From Nocardia alba NBRC 108234 (lineage in GTDB: Bacteria > Actinomycetota > Actinomycetes > Mycobacteriales > Mycobacteriaceae), in the NCBI RefSeq assembly GCF_001612665.1, contig NZ_BDAX01000007.1, positions 62,001-126,000 of the forward strand: a stretch of DNA of 64,000 nucleotides. The letters are read 5' to 3'. How positions within the stretch are numbered: the first letter of the stretch is position 1; the number at the start of each line of letters is the position of its first letter. Shown here in pieces: positions 1 to 9,295 of this stretch. Below the pieces are notes generated by a model. The model saw nothing but the letters and a program-made list of their open reading frames with translations, made no database searches and was not told the origin of the DNA. The position numbers were made by a program, and so were the translations under genes.

Positions 1-2
1 TC

Positions 3-869
3 GACAACACCGACCCGTTCCAGCCCGCACCCGCCCAGCCGATATATCGCACCCCCGTCGACGACGACGGGTTCACCGGCGACTGGAACGACTGGAACGA
101 CGGCGACGTGCCCGCGGAGGCGCCGCGCGGCGACGACGTCGATTGGAACGACTGGGCCACCACCACAGCGTCCGAACAGAGCGGCGACCACGTCGAGATG
201 CCGGTGTTGCCGCGCCTCAAGGACTTCGGCGGCGGCGGTCAGGTCGCCCGGCGCCCGCGCAAGAACTACGACGACGAGCGCTACGACGACAGCGGCGGCC
301 GGGCGAAAGCCGCCGCCGCGATCAAGGGTGTCGTCGGCGCGCTCGCCTTCGTGGTCGTCCTCGGGGTGGCCGCCACCATCTTTCTCGGCCCCGGCGACAA
401 GTCGAATACCACCACCCAGGCCGCCGTTCCCGGTTCGCGGGCGACCACGTCCACCGTGGTTCCGCCGCTGCCCGCCCACGCCCTGTCCGGCTGCGAGTCC
501 TTCCGCACCCCCTCGATCACCATCAGCGCCGAGCGCGGCGACACCGCCAGCCCCGAGGGCGCCATCCTCGGTTTCGAATACAGCTACTACGTCGACCGCG
601 ACGCCGCGAAGGCCCGGTCCTTCGTCACCGACAACGCCCACGTGGGCAGTGCGTCCGCGCTCGCCGAAGGCATCGGCTCGCTCCCGCTGGACGTCAAATA
701 CTGCGTCCACATCACCAAGGCCGACGCCGCCGACCCCACCCTCTGGAACGTCACCATCCACCAGAAATGGCCGGGCGACGCCACCACCGAGAAGATCAAC
801 CAGGTCATGCGCACCACCGAGGTCACCGCGGGCCGCCACCGCATCACCAGCATCGACCACCGCATCTGA
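3..869 (+). CDS. Membrane-anchored hypothetical protein, 5' end outside window
   Basis: The reading frame is open to the first base, so the gene begins upstream and only its last 288 codons are present. The visible part starts with an acidic, Trp/Asn-rich stretch in which WNDW occurs twice, then a basic segment, one hydrophobic helix (about 110-130 codons into the visible part, AFVVVLGVAATIFLG), a Thr/Pro linker, and an extracytoplasmic domain of roughly 130 residues with two Cys (GCESF and KYCVHI) that could form a disulfide. The layout (cytosolic acidic tail, one helix, secreted domain) is common among mycolata proteins of unknown role. I do not recognise the family and assign no function. 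GTG at 108 is an internal codon, not a convincing start, because the frame and composition continue upstream. Confidence 0.75.
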   Translation, partial: DNTDPFQPAPAQPIYRTPVDDDGFTGDWNDWNDGDVPAEAPRGDDVDWNDWATTTASEQSGDHVEMPVLPRLKDFGGGGQVARRPRKNYDDERYDDSGGRAKAAAAIKGVVGALAFVVVLGVAATIFLGPGDKSNTTTQAAVPGSRATTSTVVPPLPAHALSGCESFRTPSITISAERGDTASPEGAILGFEYSYYVDRDAAKARSFVTDNAHVGSASALAEGIGSLPLDVKYCVHITKADAADPTLWNVTIHQKWPGDATTEKINQVMRTTEVTAGRHRITSIDHRI

Positions 870-993
870 GCACCGGCCCGCGTGGATCGAACTCGTGGCG
901 ACCGGTCTCGCCGGTCGTGGAAATACGGCATGACCTGCGATGGACATGCCCGTGCGGAGGCGAACCCGCCCCGCACGATCACGTCGAACGTCG

Positions 994-1701
994 TCATCGA
1001 GGTCGGACCGCCGTCGGTCGCCGCATCATCAGCACGCCGATGGCGATGACCGCGATGCCGCGCGGGGCCTCGTAGATGAAGCCGGAGATGCCCGCCGTCG
1101 CTGGAATCGGGAGGAAGAACCCGACCATCCCGACGAGTGTCAGCAGGGCGATCGGGCGTGGGACGGTGGCGTTGCGCAGCATGCTCGCGCCCAGCAGGGC
1201 CATGCCGATCAGCATTACCGCGCCGCCGATGCCGTTGAACAGCGCGAAGGCGGTGGTGCCGATCATGTTGTCGTTGTCGGCGATCAGGTGGGCGGTGGCG
1301 GGATCGGTGGCGAACGGGTAGGCGACGAAGAGTTCGACGGTGAGATGACCGGTCGCGGTGACGATGTTGCCGATCAGGTAGCAGAGCACGCCGATGAATC
1401 CGACCGGGCCGAGCCGTGGCCGCATCCACACGTACATGCCGGGCAGACCGAGGACGAGCGCGATGGTGCCGAGCCCGATCAGGATCTGCGCGATCGGCGT
1501 GCCCGGACTGGTGAGCGCTTCGACGGAGTGCCCTTTGCGCGCGACGATGGGATGCAGGGTGCCGCCCGTGATGCACAGAGCACCGGCGATGGACAGCGCG
1601 GCGCCGCTCAGGCGCAGTAAAGTCGCGCGAGAAGGACTACCGGTCGCGGTTCGCTTCGCGCGCGTTGCGGGGGTTGCCAGGAGGGTTTCGGTGTTGGTCA
1701 T
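994..1701 (-). CDS. Six-helix hypothetical membrane protein
   Basis: The product is 235 residues with a short basic N-terminus (TRAKRTATGSPSRAT) and about six hydrophobic segments with short loops and few charged residues inside the membrane. No catalytic motif is visible. It resembles small multi-pass actinobacterial proteins often found next to a regulator, but I cannot name a family. I chose ATG at 1701 because upstream in-frame codons run into the divergent regulator and lack hydrophobic or conserved character. Only 27 bases separate it from the SARP-type gene on the opposite strand, so the two starts must share or overlap promoter elements, and regulation of this gene by that neighbour is a reasonable inference. 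It is convergent with the preceding gene (124-base spacer). Confidence 0.7.
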   Translation of the reverse strand: MTNTETLLATPATRAKRTATGSPSRATLLRLSGAALSIAGALCITGGTLHPIVARKGHSVEALTSPGTPIAQILIGLGTIALVLGLPGMYVWMRPRLGPVGFIGVLCYLIGNIVTATGHLTVELFVAYPFATDPATAHLIADNDNMIGTTAFALFNGIGGAVMLIGMALLGASMLRNATVPRPIALLTLVGMVGFFLPIPATAGISGFIYEAPRGIAVIAIGVLMMRRPTAVRPR

Positions 1702-1728
1702 GAACCTAGAGTCGACCGAAGCGCTGGT

Positions 1729-4700
1729 GTGACGCTGGTGCGCGAATGGTTCGACGCGAACCGGCCCACGGTCGCGGTGCTCGGCCCGCTGCAGGTGTGG
1801 GGGCCCGACGGCATCCGGATCGAAGTGCCCGCGCGCAAGCACGCCGAACTGCTGGTCATCCTCGCGGCCGAACGCACCGCGCGCAGTCCGGATCACCTGT
1901 GCGAGCTGCTGTGGCGCGGCACGCCGCCCGAGAGTGCCGTGGTCACCCTGCAGGGGTATGTCTCACGGTTGCGCAAAACGCTGAGACCGCTGCCGGACCT
2001 GCGCATCGACACCGTGGCCGGCGGCTACGCGCTGCGCTGCGCCGGCACGGGCACCGACCTCGACCTGCTCGACGTGCTCTCGCGCGAAGCGCGCGCGGCG
2101 TGCGCCGACGGCGACCTGGAACACGCCGTCGCGCTGCTCGACCGGGCACTGGGGCTGTGGCGGGCCGAGGCGCTGCCCGAGATCTCCGACATCGTCGAGC
2201 TCGCGCCCGAACGCACCCGGCTCGGCGAGCTGCGCTCGGATCTGGTGGAGCTGCGCGCGGAGGGGCTGCTCGCGCTCGGGCGCGCCCGAGCCGCCGTCGC
2301 GTCGCTGAGCGAGGAACACGAGCGCCACCCGCTCCGGGAATCGACCGCCCGCCTGCTCGCGCTCGCGCTGCGCGATGCCGGCCGGGTACCGCAGGCGTGC
2401 GACGTCCTGGCGCGATTGCGGCGCGATCTGCGCGAGGAGTTCGGGCTCGACCCCGCGCCGGACACGGTCCGGGTGGAGGTCGAGATCCGTGATCCGCCCC
2501 GGTCGCCCGCGCCGGTGACCGGTTCGCGGCTGGTCGGGCGGGCGGGGATCGCCGCGATCCTCGATCGCGCGTGGAGCGAGTCCCGGCGGGGACTGAACGT
2601 CGTGACGGTGCGTGGCGCGCCGGGCCTCGGCAAGACCGCCGTGGTCGAGGACGCGCTGCGCCGCCACGGCGGAAACGGGTACTTCACCGCGGGGGTCGAC
2701 GGCGTCGGCGCCGCCATGGCGACGCTCACCCCGTGGCTCGACCAGCTCGCCCTGGCGGGCCACGCGGTGCCGCCCCTGCCGACCGCCCGCTCGCTGGCGG
2801 CTCTGTTCGCCGCCGTTGCGCGTGAGTCCGGACCCCTCGTCGCCGTGATCGACGACGCGCAATGGGCTGATCTCGACTCGCTGCGGATGATCGCGGGAGC
2901 CGTGCGGGTGCTGCGCGCGCATCCGGTGCTGGTGCTGCTCACCGTCCGACCCGAACCCCTCGCGCCGGAACGGGATTCGCTGCTGCGGGTGCTGAGCTCG
3001 GCGGGCGCGCATGTTCTCGTCGACCTGCCGCCGCTGCCGAGTGCCGCGATCGGCGAACTGGTGGACGCCGAACTCGCGGGCGGTGGCGGCGCGATCGCTG
3101 ATGCCGGGACGCGCGCGCAGATCGTCGCCCGCAGTGCCGGCAGCCCCCTGCTCGCCGCGCAACTGTGCGGGCTGGTCCGCGCCGGTCGCCCGCTCGCCGG
3201 CGCGGTGGGTGAGATCACCACCGCGACCCTGGCGACGGTGTCGGCGGCGGCTCGGGAGCTGGCCGAACTGCTGGCCGTTCTCGGCGCGCGCGTCCCGGTC
3301 GGTGTGGTCGCGACCGCAGCCGCCCCCGGTTTCGACGCGAAGGTCGCCGAACTCGTCACCGCCCGCGTCGTCACCCACACCGACGACGCGATCGTCTTCG
3401 CGCACGACCTGGTGCGGACCGCCGTACTGACCGGGGTCGGCGCCGAGCGAAAAGCCCTGCTGCACAAGCGCGCCGCCGAGGCGCTCGCCGCTCGGCGTCC
3501 GGACGCGACCGCGCAGCGGGCACTGCACCTGAGCGCGGCGGCCCTGGATTGTCTCGACCGCCCGGCCGCGCTCGCCTGTCTGGCCGCGGCGCGGGAGGCG
3601 CTACGTTGTGGCGCGGCGCAGGACTGCGTCGAATTCGCGACCCGAGGGTTGCGCCATCTCGACTCGAACGACCCGGCCCCCGGCATCGAACTCGAACGGC
3701 TGGCAGGTCAGGCATACCATCGTCTCGGCCGCTACGACCTGGCCGAGGCCCATTTCGACCGGGCCGCGCGGTTGTGCGCGACGCGCGGTGACCAGGCGGA
3801 GCTGGCGCGGACCGCACTGATGGCGGCGCCGCGCGGCGCCGCCGGGTACTTCTCGGGATACGGTGTGGTGCTGTCGGGTTCGTCCCGGTTGCGTGCTCAG
3901 GCACTCACCCATCGGCTGAGCCTCGACGCCGATCTCGTCGCGGAGATCCAGGCGATGGAGGCCGTCGACCGTGCCGTCCACGGCCTCGCGGGTGACCTCG
4001 ACGCCCTCGCCGAGGCCCGCTCGCGCAGCGCCCCCGGCTCGTCGTCGCGCGCGCAGGTGCTGCTCGCCGAGTTCGTGTGCTCCTGGAGTCCGTCGACGGT
4101 TGCCCAACGTCAGAAGATCGCCGAGGAACTGGAGGAACTGGCCGGTCACGATCGGGAGGCCAGGGCCACCGCGATCCACCTGCGCCGCGTCTGCGCGTTG
4201 GAGGCGGGCGAGCTGCGCTCGGTCCGGTGGCTGTCGGCGGAATTCACGCGCCTGGCCGCCGATCACGGCACCGATCTGGCCGCGACGCAGCTGTGGTGGC
4301 AGGTGATGCTCGCCGTGCTGCGCGGCGACTACGACGAATCACGCACGCTGATGACCCGTTTCGCACAGGACCTCGGCGCGGTCGACGGTCCGGCCCGGCT
4401 GCTCGCCGACGCCTCGATGCTGACCGCCGGTTCCATCGAGTTGTGGCATCGCGGCCGTCTCGGCGAGGTCCTGGCCGACGTGGATCGCATGGCCGAGGAC
4501 TTCGACGAGGATTTCGGCATCGTGGTCGCCATGGCCGCCGCCGAGATCGGCGATCACGAACGCGCGCTGCGCCTGGTCGAAACCATCGTCGCGCTGCCCG
4601 GAACGCTGCACGGTCCACGTGCCGCCGTCCGCGTCCCGCTGGTCGTTGAGGCCCTGCTCACCATCGGACAGCACGCCCCGCGCCACCGCGACCGCGTGGC

Positions 4701-4941
4701 CGAAGCCGCCGCCGCCGTCGAACCACTCACCCAGGGTTGGGGCGAAACGCTTCTCGTGCAGTGGCCAGGGCTGGTCTGTCTCGGCCCGTCCGGCCTCTAC
4801 CGGGGCACCGCCCGCGCCCTGCTGGGCCATTCGGACGCCGAAGCCCTGGTCATCGCCGCGATGCACCGATCCCGCGTGCTCGGCGCCCGCCCGTACGAGA
4901 AGCGCGCCCACGACCGCTTGACCCGCTGGCCGTTCCGCTGA
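1729..4941 (+). CDS. AfsR/SARP-type transcriptional regulator with AAA ATPase domain
   Basis: This 1070-residue protein has a winged-helix DNA-binding domain (about 15-100, LGPLQVWGPDG), a bacterial transcriptional activation domain (about 100-250), an AAA/STAND ATPase with Walker A GAPGLGKT (about 295-302) and Walker B VIDDAQWAD (about 372-380), and a long helical C-terminal half of TPR-like repeats. Proteins of this build activate secondary-metabolite or stress genes in response to nucleotide-gated signals. The nearest target is probably the divergent membrane protein gene, and no biosynthetic cluster is in view on the visible side. GTG at 1729 is used; GTG at 1738 is an equally plausible start. 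No C-terminal LuxR HTH is seen. Family assignment is firm, the regulon is unknown. Confidence 0.85.
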   Translation: MTLVREWFDANRPTVAVLGPLQVWGPDGIRIEVPARKHAELLVILAAERTARSPDHLCELLWRGTPPESAVVTLQGYVSRLRKTLRPLPDLRIDTVAGGYALRCAGTGTDLDLLDVLSREARAACADGDLEHAVALLDRALGLWRAEALPEISDIVELAPERTRLGELRSDLVELRAEGLLALGRARAAVASLSEEHERHPLRESTARLLALALRDAGRVPQACDVLARLRRDLREEFGLDPAPDTVRVEVEIRDPPRSPAPVTGSRLVGRAGIAAILDRAWSESRRGLNVVTVRGAPGLGKTAVVEDALRRHGGNGYFTAGVDGVGAAMATLTPWLDQLALAGHAVPPLPTARSLAALFAAVARESGPLVAVIDDAQWADLDSLRMIAGAVRVLRAHPVLVLLTVRPEPLAPERDSLLRVLSSAGAHVLVDLPPLPSAAIGELVDAELAGGGGAIADAGTRAQIVARSAGSPLLAAQLCGLVRAGRPLAGAVGEITTATLATVSAAARELAELLAVLGARVPVGVVATAAAPGFDAKVAELVTARVVTHTDDAIVFAHDLVRTAVLTGVGAERKALLHKRAAEALAARRPDATAQRALHLSAAALDCLDRPAALACLAAAREALRCGAAQDCVEFATRGLRHLDSNDPAPGIELERLAGQAYHRLGRYDLAEAHFDRAARLCATRGDQAELARTALMAAPRGAAGYFSGYGVVLSGSSRLRAQALTHRLSLDADLVAEIQAMEAVDRAVHGLAGDLDALAEARSRSAPGSSSRAQVLLAEFVCSWSPSTVAQRQKIAEELEELAGHDREARATAIHLRRVCALEAGELRSVRWLSAEFTRLAADHGTDLAATQLWWQVMLAVLRGDYDESRTLMTRFAQDLGAVDGPARLLADASMLTAGSIELWHRGRLGEVLADVDRMAEDFDEDFGIVVAMAAAEIGDHERALRLVETIVALPGTLHGPRAAVRVPLVVEALLTIGQHAPRHRDRVAEAAAAVEPLTQGWGETLLVQWPGLVCLGPSGLYRGTARALLGHSDAEALVIAAMHRSRVLGARPYEKRAHDRLTRWPFR

Positions 4942-5001
4942 CCCCGCCAGCGGAATCGGCCGCGATCGCGCGGGCCCGTCCGAGCGCGATCAGCTGATAC
5001 G

Positions 5002-5040
5002 ACGAAGTCCCCCGCACCGGATCGGTGTGGGGGACTTCGT
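5002..5040. terminator. Bidirectional intrinsic terminator hairpin
   Basis: Arms of 17 bases (ACGAAGTCCCCCGCACC against GGTGTGGGGGACTTCGT, one G-U pair) around a short loop. It sits 60 bases after the SARP-type gene and directly after the tRNA-Asp gene on the minus strand, so it can end both transcripts. Confidence 0.75.
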
Positions 5041-5047
5041 GGTGTAG

Positions 5048-5121
5048 CGACCCTGACGGGACTCGAACCCGCGACCTCCGCCGTGACAGGGCGGCGCGCT
5101 AACCAACTGCGCTACAGGGCC
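5048..5121 (-). tRNA. tRNA-Asp (GTC), copy 1
   Basis: The minus strand folds as a 74-nt cloverleaf: acceptor GGCCCTG with CAGGGTC, D-arm with GTAGCGCAGTTGGTTAGCGC, anticodon loop CTGTCAC (anticodon GTC) on a CCGCC/GGCGG stem, and T-loop TTCGAGT. The discriminator is G and CCA is not encoded. It is identical to the second copy at 15733-15806. Confidence 0.95.
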
Positions 5122-5141
5122 TTGCGTCGTTACGTCGGGCG

Positions 5142-5171
5142 ATATTACCCGGTGGGTGCCACTTTCGGTAA
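5142..5171 (-). promoter_or_regulatory. Probable promoter of tRNA-Asp copy 1
   Basis: On the minus strand a TTACCG element and a TAATAT element are separated by 18 bases, and TAATAT ends about 20 bases before the mature tRNA 5' end. Spacing and match fit a housekeeping sigma promoter; this is a pattern-based call. Confidence 0.45.
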
Positions 5172-5197
5172 CCGAACAGGTCAACGGCCTGATCGAC

Positions 5198-5223
5198 CAT
5201 TGACATTGACGTCAACGTCAATG
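5198..5223. promoter_or_regulatory. 26-bp palindromic operator overlapping the TetR start
   Basis: The 13-base halves CATTGACATTGAC and GTCAACGTCAATG are reverse complements except at one position, centred on GACGTC. The palindrome covers the ATG at 5221 of the TetR gene. A related palindrome precedes the SDR gene at 9296. TetR proteins typically bind such sites over their own promoter, so autoregulation is likely. Confidence 0.65.
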
Positions 5224-5895
5224 ACACTGGCGACGGTGACCACGAGCGACGCACAAGAGCGGGCCCGGTCGGCGCGCAAGGACAGCGCCGGACCACGCCG
5301 CGGCGAGTTGCTGGACGCGGCAGCGGAGTGCTTCGCCGAGTGGGGGTACGACCAGACCTCGGTGGAGACGATCACCACGCGGGCGCGGGTCTCCCGGGCG
5401 ACGTTCTACGCGTACTTCTCGTCGAAGGACGAGGTGTTCGGGGCGATCACCGAGCGGGTATGCGCCCAGTTCCTCGCCGCTCAACTCGTGGTGGACATCG
5501 AGGTGACCCCGGCCGCCGAGGTCATCGGGGCAACCACACGGGCGTTCGCGGAAGCCGTGTTCGCCAACGGCGCGCTGGTGGCGCTGATCGAACACCGGGC
5601 GGGGATCGATCCCGCGATCGGCGAGCAGTGGTCGGGGGTGCGCACTCGCCTGCGCAAGCGGTTCACGGCGTTTCTCGAACGCGCCGAGGTGCGTGGCGGG
5701 ATAGACCCGTGCGCCCCGCCGTCGCGGATCGTCGAGGCCCTCGCCGACGCGCTGCTGATCGGCGCCTCCCGGCGCGCCGGAGCCGACCGGCACCGGCGCG
5801 AGCAGTTCATCACCGATCACATCGCGATCGCCGAACGACTGATCGGCTTCCCCAGCCCGACTCGCGCCACCACCGAATCCGAGGACGCCCTGTGA
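5221..5895 (+). CDS. TetR-family repressor, probable local regulator of the acyl-CoA cluster
   Basis: The product is 224 residues. An N-terminal TetR HTH (about 22-70) includes ELLDAAAECFAEWGYDQTSV and the recognition-helix region RARVSRATFYAYFSSKDEVF; the ligand-binding half is all-helical and unassigned. The gene overlaps the carboxylase gene by 4 bases (GTGA), so the two are translationally coupled. The 26-bp palindrome covers this start. If GTG at 5236 is the true start (219 residues), the operator lies entirely upstream. Related TetR proteins in lipid operons sense acyl-CoA; here the ligand is inferred to be an acyl-CoA intermediate of the neighbouring pathway. Confidence 0.88.
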   Translation: MTLATVTTSDAQERARSARKDSAGPRRGELLDAAAECFAEWGYDQTSVETITTRARVSRATFYAYFSSKDEVFGAITERVCAQFLAAQLVVDIEVTPAAEVIGATTRAFAEAVFANGALVALIEHRAGIDPAIGEQWSGVRTRLRKRFTAFLERAEVRGGIDPCAPPSRIVEALADALLIGASRRAGADRHRREQFITDHIAIAERLIGFPSPTRATTESEDAL

Positions 5896-8800
5896 AGCTG
5901 CTCATCGCCAACCGGGGCGAGATCGCCCTGCGCGTCCTGCGCACCGCCGCCGAACTCGGCATCGACACCGTGTCCGTGTACGCCGAGGACGACGCCGACA
6001 ATCCCGATGTGCACGCGGCCGGTGAAGCGATCGGCTTGGCGGGCACTGGCGCGAGGGCCTACCTCGACCACGCCGCGATCCTGGCCGCCGCCAAGGAGTC
6101 CGGCGCCGACTATCTCCATCCCGGCTACGGCTTCCTCAGCGAGAACGCCGAATTCGCCCGTGCGTGCGCGGCCGAGGGCGTCACGTTCGTCGGTCCCGAT
6201 CCCGCGGTGCTCGAGCTGTTCGGCGACAAGTCCTCGGCCCGCGCGAGCGCCGTGGCCGCGGGCCTGCCCGTCCTGCCCGCGACGATGGGACCGAGCACCG
6301 TCGAGGAGGTCCGCGCGTTCTTCGACACCCATCCCGGCGCGATCATGATCAAGGCGCTGGGCGGTGGCGGCGGCCGTGGCCTGCGGGTGGTGCGAACCGC
6401 CGAGGAGATCGATGACGCCTACCGGCAGTGCGCCGCGGAAGCGCGGCTCGGTTTCGGTGATTCGTCGGTCTTCGCCGAAACACTGTTCGAGAACGCCCGC
6501 CACATCGAAGTGCAGATCGTCGCCACCGGCGGCACGGCGCTGGCACTGGGCGATCGCGATTGCAGCGTTCAGCGCAGGCACCAGAAACTGCTCGAAATAG
6601 CTCCCGCGCAAGGGCTTTCGAGCACATTGCGCGGTCAGCTGCACGCGGCGGCGGCCCGGCTGTGCGCCCACGTGGACTATCGCGGACTGGCGACCGTCGA
6701 ATTCCTGGTCTCCGGCAGCGAATTCGTGTTCCTGGAGGTGAATCCGCGAATTCAGGTGGAGCACACCGTGACCGAAGAGGTGACCGGCGTGGATCTGGTC
6801 GCCACGCAGCTCGCGATCGCCGCGGGCACACCCTTCGGCGCACTGGGACTCCCCCGCGGAATCACCGCCGACGCGACAGCGTCCACCGGCGACCCGGCCA
6901 CCGCCGACGGCATCGCGATCCAGGCCAGGGTCAACATGGAGACGATGACGGCCGACGGATCAGCGGTGCCGACCGCGGGCACCTTGACCGCCTTCGCACC
7001 ACCGACCGGCCCCGGCGTGCGCGTCGACACCTTCGGCCGCGCCGGGCTGACCCCCAGCCCGCGCTACGACTCGCTGCTGGCCAAGGTGATCACCCGCACC
7101 CGCGGACAGTCCTTCCCCGCCGCCGCCCGCAAGACCGCGACCGCACTCGCCGAGTTCACCGTGACCGGCATCGGTACCAACATCTCGTTCCTGCGCGAGA
7201 TCCTCGCCGACAGCACTTTCCAGTCGGGGACCGCCACCACCGGCTTCCTCGCCGAGCACACGACCGAACTGGTGGCGGCGGCACAGACCGATCAGCCCGA
7301 GGTCGCGAGCGCCGCGATCGAGCTGTATCCGGGGCAGGAGGCCGTGCGCGCGCAGCTCGCGGGCACGGTGGTCGAAGTGGCCGAGGAGGGTGCCCACGTG
7401 GGCGCGGGCGGTCAGCTCGCCGTGCTGGAGGCGATGAAGATGCAGCATGTGCGCACCACGCCCGACGCCGCCAGGATCGTCCGGGTACTGGTCCGCCCCG
7501 GCCAGGTCGTCGCGCCGGGCGATCCGCTGGTGATCATCACCCGCACCGGCGCGGACGAAACCGGCAGCGCGCATACCGATTCAGATCCCGACCGCGCTCG
7601 CGCCGATGTCGACGAGATCCGTGCCAGACACCTGGCGACGCTGGACGAAGCCCGCCCGGCGGCCGTGGCCAAACGGCGCGGGCTGGGCCGGCGCACCGCC
7701 AGGGAGAACATCGCCGACCTGGTCGACGCGGGCAGCTTCGTCGAATACGGCGCCCTCGCGTTCGCCGCGCAACGCAGCAGGCGCACCGAAGCGGACCTGA
7801 TCGCCAACACCCCCGCCGACGGCCTGATCACCGGCCTGGCGACCATCGGCGCCGACCGTTTCGACAATGCCGAGGCGGTGGTGATCTCCTACGACTACAC
7901 CGTGCTGGCGGGCACCCAGGGCAAGAACAACCACGCCAAGACCGACCGCGCCTTCGAACTCGCCGAACGCAAGCGGGTTCCGGTGGTGCTGTTCGCCGAG
8001 GGTGGCGGCGGCAGGCCGGGCGACACCGACGTGACCGGCATGGGCCTGGACGTGACGACCTTCCGCGCACTCGGCGCCCTGCGCGGCAAGGTACCGCTGG
8101 TGACGATCGTGTCGGGGCGCTGCTTCGCGGGCAATGCCGCTCTGGCCGGTGTCTGCGATGTGATCATCGCGACGCCGGAGGCCAATATCGGCATGGGCGG
8201 ACCGGCGATGATCGAGGGCGGTGGGCTCGGCGCCTACCGTCCGGAAGACATCGGCCCGGTCGAGGTGCAGCGCCGCAACGGTGTCGTCGACCTGGTCGCG
8301 CGCGACGAGGCGCACGCGGTGGCCCTGGCCAAGCAGTACCTCGGTTATTTCCAGGGCAGGGTCGACGATGCGCGGGCGCCGGATCCACGCCTGGCCCGAC
8401 ATGTGGTGCCGGAGAACCGGTTACGCGCCTACGACATCCATCGCGCCATCGACGCGATCGTCGACGTGGGTTCGGCGCTGGAGCTGCGGCCGGACTACGG
8501 GGTCGGCATCGTCACCGCGCTGGTGCGGGTGCACGGCGAACCGTTCGGCTTGATCGCCAACAGCAGCCATCATCTCGGCGGTGCGATCGATGCCGAGGCG
8601 GCCGACAAGATGGGCGATTTCCTCGGCCTGTGCCAGTCGTTCGGGTTGCCGGTCGTCTCTCTCTGCGACACACCGGGTTTCATGGTCGGGCCCGATGCGG
8701 AGAAGACCGCGACGGTGCGCCGGTTCAGCAGACTGTTCGTGCTCGGCGCGCAACTGAGCGTCCCGTTCGGCACCGTCATCCTGCGCAAGGGCTACGGGCT

Positions 8801-9107
8801 CGGCGCGATGGCGATGGCGGCGGGCCACTTCCGCGCGCCGCGGTTCACCGTCGCCTGGCCGACGGGCGAGATCGGGCCGATGGGGCTGGAGGGCGCCGTT
8901 CGCCTCGGCTTCAGCAAAGAGCTCGCCGCCGTGGCCGATCCGGCGGAGCGCGAGACGCTGTTCCAGCAATTGCTGGCCGTGGGCTATCAGCAGGGCAAGG
9001 CACTCACCGCCGCGACGGGTTTCGAACTCGACGATGTGATCGACCCCGCCGACACCCGCGCCTGGATCGCCACCCTCGTCGACACCGGGGCGCGCGCGGG
9101 ATTTTGA
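5892..9107 (+). CDS. Single-chain acyl-CoA carboxylase (BC-BCCP-CT)
   Basis: This 1071-residue protein carries all three biotin-carboxylase functions on one chain. Residues 1 to about 445 are biotin carboxylase (start KLLIANRGEIALRVL, glycine-rich ATP loop KALGGGGGRG near 154, EVNPRIQVEHTVTE near 282). A biotinyl domain has EAMKMQ with the biotinylated Lys at 516. Residues from about 565 form a carboxyltransferase with both N- and C-lobes (crotonase-like, GRCFAGNAALAGVCD; TPGFMVG). This order and length match the single-chain long-chain acyl-CoA carboxylases described from mycobacteria, which carboxylate acyl-CoAs of varied length. It overlaps the TetR gene by 4 bases and starts with GTG. The substrate is not readable from sequence; the context suggests a catabolic acyl-CoA. 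Confidence 0.88.
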   Translation: MKLLIANRGEIALRVLRTAAELGIDTVSVYAEDDADNPDVHAAGEAIGLAGTGARAYLDHAAILAAAKESGADYLHPGYGFLSENAEFARACAAEGVTFVGPDPAVLELFGDKSSARASAVAAGLPVLPATMGPSTVEEVRAFFDTHPGAIMIKALGGGGGRGLRVVRTAEEIDDAYRQCAAEARLGFGDSSVFAETLFENARHIEVQIVATGGTALALGDRDCSVQRRHQKLLEIAPAQGLSSTLRGQLHAAAARLCAHVDYRGLATVEFLVSGSEFVFLEVNPRIQVEHTVTEEVTGVDLVATQLAIAAGTPFGALGLPRGITADATASTGDPATADGIAIQARVNMETMTADGSAVPTAGTLTAFAPPTGPGVRVDTFGRAGLTPSPRYDSLLAKVITRTRGQSFPAAARKTATALAEFTVTGIGTNISFLREILADSTFQSGTATTGFLAEHTTELVAAAQTDQPEVASAAIELYPGQEAVRAQLAGTVVEVAEEGAHVGAGGQLAVLEAMKMQHVRTTPDAARIVRVLVRPGQVVAPGDPLVIITRTGADETGSAHTDSDPDRARADVDEIRARHLATLDEARPAAVAKRRGLGRRTARENIADLVDAGSFVEYGALAFAAQRSRRTEADLIANTPADGLITGLATIGADRFDNAEAVVISYDYTVLAGTQGKNNHAKTDRAFELAERKRVPVVLFAEGGGGRPGDTDVTGMGLDVTTFRALGALRGKVPLVTIVSGRCFAGNAALAGVCDVIIATPEANIGMGGPAMIEGGGLGAYRPEDIGPVEVQRRNGVVDLVARDEAHAVALAKQYLGYFQGRVDDARAPDPRLARHVVPENRLRAYDIHRAIDAIVDVGSALELRPDYGVGIVTALVRVHGEPFGLIANSSHHLGGAIDAEAADKMGDFLGLCQSFGLPVVSLCDTPGFMVGPDAEKTATVRRFSRLFVLGAQLSVPFGTVILRKGYGLGAMAMAAGHFRAPRFTVAWPTGEIGPMGLEGAVRLGFSKELAAVADPAERETLFQQLLAVGYQQGKALTAATGFELDDVIDPADTRAWIATLVDTGARAGF

Positions 9108-9200
9108 GGCTTGCCGCGCGCCGCGGGATGCGCTCGGGCACCACTTCCACGGTGCCGGACGGCGCGTTTTCCCCGCGCCACGCTGTGCACGCGCTCACAC

Positions 9201-9223
9201 TTGAAGTTGACGTCAACTTTCAA
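9201..9223. promoter_or_regulatory. Second TTGACGTCAA palindrome, before the SDR-ACAD operon
   Basis: A perfect 16-bp palindrome AAGTTGACGTCAACTT (9204-9219) lies in the 188-base gap between the carboxylase and SDR genes, about 75 bases before the SDR start. It shares TTGA-NN-TTGACGTCAAC with the site over the TetR start, so the same repressor probably controls both units. Confidence 0.6.
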
Positions 9224-9295
9224 TACATTCAGACCTGCGGGTTCACCGGACGGGTCCGCGGACCGCGCTGTACTGAACGAACGGAAGGAACTCTC

